Assembly (NCBI GenBank): GCA_026184775.1
Contig: JANCYW010000011.1
Span: 348,591-412,590, forward strand
Length of the DNA: 64,000 nt
From: Cyanidium caldarium
Lineage: Eukaryota > Rhodophyta > Bangiophyceae > Cyanidiales > Cyanidiaceae
Direction of reading: 5' to 3'
Shown here: piece after piece, positions 59,715 to 64,000 of the stretch
Layout of the letters: each line of letters opens with the position of its first letter
Position numbering within the stretch: position 1 is the stretch's first letter
Translations under genes and position numbers: made by a program
The notes under the pieces: generated by a model
Seen by the model: the letters and a program-made list of their open reading frames with translations, nothing else
What the model was told of the DNA's origin: nothing
The model's database searches: none

Positions 59715-61154
59715 ATGATCTCGGGATGGTGCTTGCGGCGGGCGTGGCTGTGGGTGGCCATACTTGTCCTGATGGGTGTGCTTACGGGAGGGCGTGCGCT
59801 GTCGGCTGGGGCGTCGGGCGAGCGCGGCGCCGGGGCGGCTTTGTCGTCGGTGCAGCGCGGTGGATCGTGTGCGCCCGTTGTCACGATCAGCGACTGTCAT
59901 CGCGTGAAAAAGTGTGTGAAGACGGTGACCGAGGAGCAATGTGTGAGACACGAACGTGTGTGTGGTGGTGCCGCCCAGCAGCCGGGGGGAGCGGCGGTCG
60001 TCGACCGCTGGAACACCGCTGCCGCGCCGTGCACCGCTGTGTGCCAATATGAGAGGGTGACGGTTTGCGTGGCGACGGCTTTGAGGAATATGTGCCAGGT
60101 GTGCGTGCAGCAGTTCGAGCCGGTGGAGAAGTGTCCGGTGTCGTACCAAAAGGGAACACCGATCTTGCAGAAGAAAGAGCCCGAGTGCCAGATGATGTGC
60201 CAAGCGGTGGCTCGGAAATGCCACGAGCAGGAGTTTCCGCTGGCGCCGGTGCCGACGAGGACGCAGGCGGTATTGACGGTGACGGCGACGGTGAAAAGTG
60301 CTACGCCGATTGTGACGTCGAAATTACCGAGCATCACGCCGACGATTGTGCCCACGACGACGCTAACGGTTTTGCCGCCGACGACGACTCCGAGCATCAC
60401 GCCGACGATTGTGCCCACGACGACGCTAACGGTTTTGCCGCCGACGACGACTCCGAGCATCACGCCGACGCTAACGGTTGTGCCGACGTTGACGCCGACG
60501 GTTTTGCCGCCGACGACGACTCCGAGCATCACGCCGACGCTAACGGTAACGTTGACGCCGACGATTGTGCCGCCGACGGCGACTCCGAGCATCACGCCGA
60601 CGCTAACGGTTATGCCGACGTTGACGCCGACGGTTTTGCCGCCGCCGACGACTCCGAGCATCACGCCGACGCTAACGGTTGTGCCGCCGACGACGACTCC
60701 GAGCACCACACCGACGGTTATGCCGACGTTGACGCCGACGATTGTGCCGCCGACGACGACTCCGAGCATCACGCCGACGCTGACGGTTGTGCCGACGTTG
60801 ACGCTGACGGTTGTGCCTACGACGACGACTCCGAGCATCACGCCGACGGTCATGCCGACGATGACGGTTGTGCCGACGACGGTTATGCCGACGACGACGA
60901 TTCCGAGCATCACGCCGTTCAGTAAGCCACCGTTCACCAAGCCGCCATTCACCAAGCCGCCGTTCAGCAAGCCGGCATTCAGCAAGCCGCCGTTCAGCAA
61001 GCCGCCGTTCAGCAAGCCGCCGTTCAGCAAGCCGCCGTTCAGCAAGCCGGCATTCAGCAAGCCGGCATTCAGCAAGCTGCCGTTCAGCAAGCTGCCGTTC
61101 AGCAAGCCGGCATTCAGCAAGCCGCCGTTCGGTGAGCCGCCGCAGGCCACCTAG
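59715..61154 (+). CDS. Secreted Cys-rich protein with Thr/Pro and FSKPP tandem repeats
   Basis: A 479-residue predicted cell-surface or wall protein. Residues 1-30 form a signal peptide (CLRRAWLWVAILVLMGVLTG). Residues ~50-175 are Cys-rich with regular pairs (SCAPV; SDCHRVKKCVKTVTEEQCV; CTAVCQYERVTVCVA; CQVCVQQF; CQMMCQAVARKCHEQEF), probably disulphide-bonded. From ~205 to 400 is a Thr/Pro/Val domain with ten PSITPT-type units spaced 63-69 bases in DNA, suited to dense O-glycosylation. The C-terminal 75 residues are fifteen 5-residue units of FSKPP type. No GPI signal or transmembrane end is seen. The frame opens on TTG; the ATG at 59715 starts the signal peptide. Last-but-one gene before the telomere. 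Confidence 0.8.
   Translation: MISGWCLRRAWLWVAILVLMGVLTGGRALSAGASGERGAGAALSSVQRGGSCAPVVTISDCHRVKKCVKTVTEEQCVRHERVCGGAAQQPGGAAVVDRWNTAAAPCTAVCQYERVTVCVATALRNMCQVCVQQFEPVEKCPVSYQKGTPILQKKEPECQMMCQAVARKCHEQEFPLAPVPTRTQAVLTVTATVKSATPIVTSKLPSITPTIVPTTTLTVLPPTTTPSITPTIVPTTTLTVLPPTTTPSITPTLTVVPTLTPTVLPPTTTPSITPTLTVTLTPTIVPPTATPSITPTLTVMPTLTPTVLPPPTTPSITPTLTVVPPTTTPSTTPTVMPTLTPTIVPPTTTPSITPTLTVVPTLTLTVVPTTTTPSITPTVMPTMTVVPTTVMPTTTIPSITPFSKPPFTKPPFTKPPFSKPAFSKPPFSKPPFSKPPFSKPPFSKPAFSKPAFSKLPFSKLPFSKPAFSKPPFGEPPQAT
60327..60917 (+). repeat. Coding minisatellite, PSITPT/VPTLTP units
   Basis: Degenerate tandem array inside the secreted protein gene. The block CCGAGCATCACGCCG recurs about ten times at 63-69 base spacing with variable ACG/GTT-rich fill. 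All spacing changes are multiples of three. Confidence 0.9.
60918..61142 (+). repeat. 15-bp tandem repeat encoding FSKPP
   Basis: Fifteen exact-length units of TTCAGCAAGCCGCCG and variants (FSKPP, FTKPP, FSKPA, FSKLP, FGEPP) at the 3' end of the secreted protein gene. Confidence 0.95.
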
Positions 61155-61733
61155 CAACCGCCACGAAATAATCCAACAGAATCGCAGGCGCAACCATCAT
61201 CGCCTGCCTGGCGTTGACTGCGGCAGCTATTGCACAAGAGGGCATACCAGCGCCCGATGATGTAGAGCGAATTCTCGGCGAGGTGCCTGTCAACGTGAAT
61301 ACCCGACAACATTGTGTGCACGGGAAGCACATGGGAATGCTTCTTGTACCGCCGCAGAACACTTCTCAGCACACGTTAGCCAAAAAAAGGACGTGGGTGT
61401 CCTCAAGATCAGACCAAGCCCTCGCCAGACGCTCTCGTTAAGGAGTGCGCAACGATCCATATCACCGTGCCATCCCGTGTCCCTTCCTCGGGCGCATCTG
61501 CGTTTCCCTTGCGCGCGATCGAGATGCGATGATCGTCGGCGCCGCGGAAATCTCGCGGCGCTTTTCCGCGGTGGCCCACTCTCCTCGGCGAGAGGCACCC
61601 CGAGCTGTTTCTCGCGCCCGTGACGCCGCCGCCAAAAAAAGTGTATCTTTCAGAGACGACCTTTATAGTTTTTAGCAGATTCAGGGGGCGCGGGGGGCGC
61701 ACCCCGCTCTTTTCTCACCGGGTTGCTCTTCAC
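61155..61733. other. Spacer with a start-less signal-peptide-like frame
   Basis: Between the secreted protein and MYB genes. One plus-strand frame, 61172-61441, reads like a signal peptide followed by a short mature protein but has no ATG before the hydrophobic part. A-runs (61381-61387, 61634-61640) and an AT-rich stretch before the MYB start (TTTATAGTTTTTAG at 61661-61674) are the only other features. Confidence 0.4.
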
Positions 61734-63038
61734 ATGACCCCGGCGGGTGACGCACTTCCGCGGCAGGCCAGCGCCGGCAGCGGGCTGGATCAGGCCGCCG
61801 CTGCGGGGGCGCCGGCAGCATCGACGAGTGCCATGAGCGCGTACGCGGACTATTACGGGCAGCAGTACCAGTACCAGCAGCAGCAGCAGCGGGCGGGTCT
61901 GGCGAGCGGCATGCGCCACAGCTCGTCGTGGGGCTCGCTGTCGGCGCTGGCCCCGGCGAGGTACGGGGCAACGGCAGCAAACGTCCCCTCGCCCGGCGCC
62001 ATGGAGGCGAGCAACTCGGTGGCGGTGCTGCGGGGCGAGTTGCAGCGGGCTCACGCGGAGATTCAGGTGTTGCGAGCGCGGGTGCGTGAGCTGGAAGCGC
62101 TGTTGGCCGGCGCTAGCGGCGGCTACGTGACTGCCGGCGGTTTGGTGCACCAACCAGCACCGCAACTGGGCGCTGTACCGGGCAGCGGCTGGATGGCGTC
62201 GCGCGCCGGCACGCTGGGCACTCGGTTGGTGGGCGCACCGGCCAACACGTTGGTGCGCGAGTCGGGCGCGTCGCCTTCACCGCCGCCACCGCCACCGGCG
62301 GCATCAGCAGTGCCTATCGCGATGGCAGCCCGCAGCGGCACCAGCAGCCCGTACTTTATGCCGGCGTACGGTCGCGGGCTGACGCGGCAAAACTCGCTCG
62401 GCTCGATCGGCAAAGACAGCGTCGGCAGTTCCATTGAAGACGCGATGGGCAATTTATACACGGCCACCAGCGGCAGTGGAAGCCGCCATGGGAGCGCCCA
62501 CAAAGCGAACACGGGTGCCGGCGGTATCATCAAGCGCAAATGCAGCGGGCGGGGCATTTTTCGCAACGTCGCCGGTGGCAGCAAGTCGGCGAGCCAGCCG
62601 CGATACTGGACCGAAGAGGAGCATCAGCGGTATCTGGAGGCGTTGGAACTGTACGGGCCCAAGGACGTGCGCGCGATCAGCGACCACGTGGGCACGCGCA
62701 ACCCGACGCAGGTGCGCACGCATTCGCAGAAGTACTTTTTGCGGCTGAGTCGGCAAGCGCAAGGCTTGACGAGCAAAAAGCGGAGCGTGAGCGAGGGCGA
62801 TTTGAGAGATGCAGCGGCGCGTGAGAGCGAGACGAGGGAGCAGCCACAGCGGTTGTCACCCGAAGGGCTGCGCAGGGGCAGTGAGCACAGATCGCAAGAG
62901 ATGTCGCCGCCGGACGGAAGTCTGTCAGACGGCGAGTATACTGGCCGGCCGGCGCGAACACAAACGGCTCGGGTGCGGAATGGCGTGCACGCCAATTCGC
63001 CGCTCGCTTCAACGCTCTTTGCCACAACTGGGGAGTAA
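61734..63038 (+). CDS. MYB-related transcription factor, THSQKYF (SHAQKYF-like) class
   Basis: A 434-residue factor with a single MYB repeat near residues 287-337: RYWTEEEHQRYLEALELYG, PKDVRAISDHVGTRNPTQVR and THSQKYFLRL. This is the one-repeat class typified by SHAQKYF proteins of plants and algae, with THSQKYF instead of SHAQKYF. The N-terminal half is Ala/Ser/Gln-rich with a short coiled coil (VLRGELQRAHAEIQVLRARV and RELEALL) that could dimerise. Ser-rich segments with RQNS and RHSSS sites precede the MYB. It is the last gene before the telomere. The frame opens on GTG; the first ATG is 61734. Confidence 0.85.
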   Translation: MTPAGDALPRQASAGSGLDQAAAAGAPAASTSAMSAYADYYGQQYQYQQQQQRAGLASGMRHSSSWGSLSALAPARYGATAANVPSPGAMEASNSVAVLRGELQRAHAEIQVLRARVRELEALLAGASGGYVTAGGLVHQPAPQLGAVPGSGWMASRAGTLGTRLVGAPANTLVRESGASPSPPPPPPAASAVPIAMAARSGTSSPYFMPAYGRGLTRQNSLGSIGKDSVGSSIEDAMGNLYTATSGSGSRHGSAHKANTGAGGIIKRKCSGRGIFRNVAGGSKSASQPRYWTEEEHQRYLEALELYGPKDVRAISDHVGTRNPTQVRTHSQKYFLRLSRQAQGLTSKKRSVSEGDLRDAAARESETREQPQRLSPEGLRRGSEHRSQEMSPPDGSLSDGEYTGRPARTQTARVRNGVHANSPLASTLFATTGE

Positions 63039-63591
63039 ACACGGACGCACGCAATTGAGTCTCAAGTCTTGACACTGCGAAGACGCACTTCAAATCACCG
63101 AGCTCTTTCGCGGCAACAGGCGAAGCCGCAAAGCGAAAGACAGGGCGTCACTTGCGTCACAGCGTGCCAGAGCGAGCCCAGCGTCGAAGCACTTTGTAAT
63201 TGTTTCACTATGGAACTCCACGAGAGAGAGACGATAGAGGGAATCGCCGCGTGAGCGCTTGATCGGATACATAGCGATGGTGTGTGTGGGAGCGGGTGTT
63301 GTGGCTGGGAGTGTGTGTGGGAGTGTATGGGAGTGGCGTGACCTGAATGGAATGGATGTGGCACGGCAAGCCGCAATTGCGTTTTTTGTGGATGTGTATC
63401 GCCGGTCGGCGCCGTGCCCTGCCCGGGAGTGGCGCGTGTGTGGCTTGTTGGAGAGGTGGGGAACGGGCATGGGGAGGGGGCAGCGCATGTCGGGAATGTG
63501 TTTTCGTTATTTATTTTTTATTGGGGATCGATGTGAGCGCGCGCGATCGTGCGCACGGGAGAGCGTTTGGGGGAATGGGAGTGGTGTCGCG
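63039..63591. other. Subtelomeric spacer, GT/GA-rich
   Basis: No gene seen. The plus strand turns increasingly G/T-rich from 63260 (GTGTGTGGGAG variants), blending into the 29-bp repeats. Short frames here have no conserved content. Confidence 0.5.
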
Positions 63592-63794
63592 TGTGAGTTG
63601 GGTGAGATCGGGCGACCGGGTGTGAGTTGGGTGAGATCGGGCGAAGGGGTGTGAGTTGGGTGAGATCGGGCGAAGGGGTGTGAGTTGGGTGGGATCGGGC
63701 GAGCGGGTGTGAGTTGGGTGGGATCGGGCGACCGGGTGTGAGTTGGGTGGGATCGGGCGAAGGGGTGTGAGTTGGGTGGGATCGGGCGAAGGGG
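63592..63794 (+). repeat. Subtelomeric 29-bp tandem repeat, seven units
   Basis: Seven contiguous 29-base units of TGTGAGTTGGGTGAGATCGG + GCGAAGGGG, with variants GTGGGATCGG and GCGACCGGG / GCGAGCGGG. A partial eighth unit (TGTGAATTAGG) leads into the telomere tract. Confidence 0.95.
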
Positions 63795-64000
63795 TGTGAA
63801 TTAGGGGGGAATGGGGGGGAATGGGGGGAATGGGGGGGAATGGGGGGGAATTAGGGGGGATCGGGCGACCGGGTGTGAATTAGGGGGAATGGGGGGGAAT
63901 GGGGGGGAATGGGGGGGGGAATGGGGGGGAATGGGGGGGAATGGGGGAATGGGGGGGAATGGGGGGGAATGGGGGGGAATGGGGGGAATGGGGGGATGGG
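63795..64000 (+). repeat. Telomere: degenerate AATGGGGGG repeats
   Basis: G-rich tract of AATGGGGGG-type units with variable G number (GGGGAAT to nine G) running to the end of the window. The G-rich strand points outwards, as expected for a right chromosome end. It is interrupted once (about 63850-63890) by a fragment of the 29-bp subtelomeric unit (ATCGGGCGACCGGGTGTGAA) and TTAGGGGG variants. AATGGGGGG is the telomere repeat known from C. merolae. Confidence 0.9.

Noticed and set aside
63259-63654. 131-residue frame at the chromosome end
   Set aside because: It reads into the 29-bp repeats and its composition follows the GT-rich subtelomere; no family content.
1-64000. CRISPR arrays, insertion sequences or transposons
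   Set aside because: No spaced direct repeats, transposase or reverse transcriptase frames, or terminal inverted repeats were found; the only arrays are microsatellites, the coding repeats and the chromosome-end repeats.

Overview
The window is a GC-rich, gene-dense eukaryotic nuclear segment that reaches a chromosome end. Nearly all genes are single uninterrupted ATG-to-stop frames with short spacers. The last ~200 bases are a G-rich tract of AATGGGGGG-type units, the telomere repeat known from the red alga Cyanidioschyzon merolae. The single tRNA gene carries an intron in its T-arm, a kind of disrupted tRNA also described from C. merolae. Two-subunit ATP-citrate lyase fits an alga. I infer a cyanidiophycean red alga; the base composition looks more GC-rich than C. 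merolae, so a relative such as Cyanidium is possible.

Layout. 0.1-5.9 kb: SPT6 and the small complex IV assembly factor COA5/PET191. 5.9-10.7 kb: NOG1, divergent from a large protein with a phage-like unknown domain. 10.8-15.5 kb: a WD40 protein, a coiled-coil protein, a RING-H2 protein, LSM2 and an unknown gene. 16.3-21.7 kb: ATP-citrate lyase subunit B, N-acetylglutamate synthase and a cis-prenyltransferase. 22-25 kb: an unknown coiled-coil protein, a 76-residue bacterial histone H1 (Hc1)-like protein and TRM61. 25-33 kb: a propeller-like unknown, a RagC/D GTPase, a parvulin with an NDUFAF4-like tail and a two-domain AAA ATPase. 33.2-36.5 kb: ATP-citrate lyase subunit A, tRNA-Leu(CAA), a short NudC and a hemerythrin-like protein. 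36.7-45.5 kb: a small membrane protein, then NUP96 and NUP98 as separate head-to-head genes, then a Sec14-like protein. 45.5-49.1 kb: MPS1 kinase and a TXNDC9-like protein. 49.5-54.5 kb: a tandem pair of large multi-pass membrane proteins. 54.7-59.1 kb: a small membrane protein, a J-protein, a PAP2 phosphatase and PAT1. 59.7-64 kb: a secreted repeat protein, a THSQKYF-type MYB, seven 29-bp subtelomeric repeats and the telomere.

Most genes are housekeeping: transcription, ribosome and tRNA maturation, the nuclear pore, mRNA decay, mitosis and TOR signalling. Both subunits that make cytosolic acetyl-CoA from citrate lie 15 kb apart. The most unusual items are the T-loop intron of the tRNA, the NUP98/NUP96 fission, the phage-like domain, the Hc1-like protein, the parvulin fusion and the mosaic chromosome end. 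Start codons were chosen as ATG codons inside the open frames, because several frames open on non-ATG codons.
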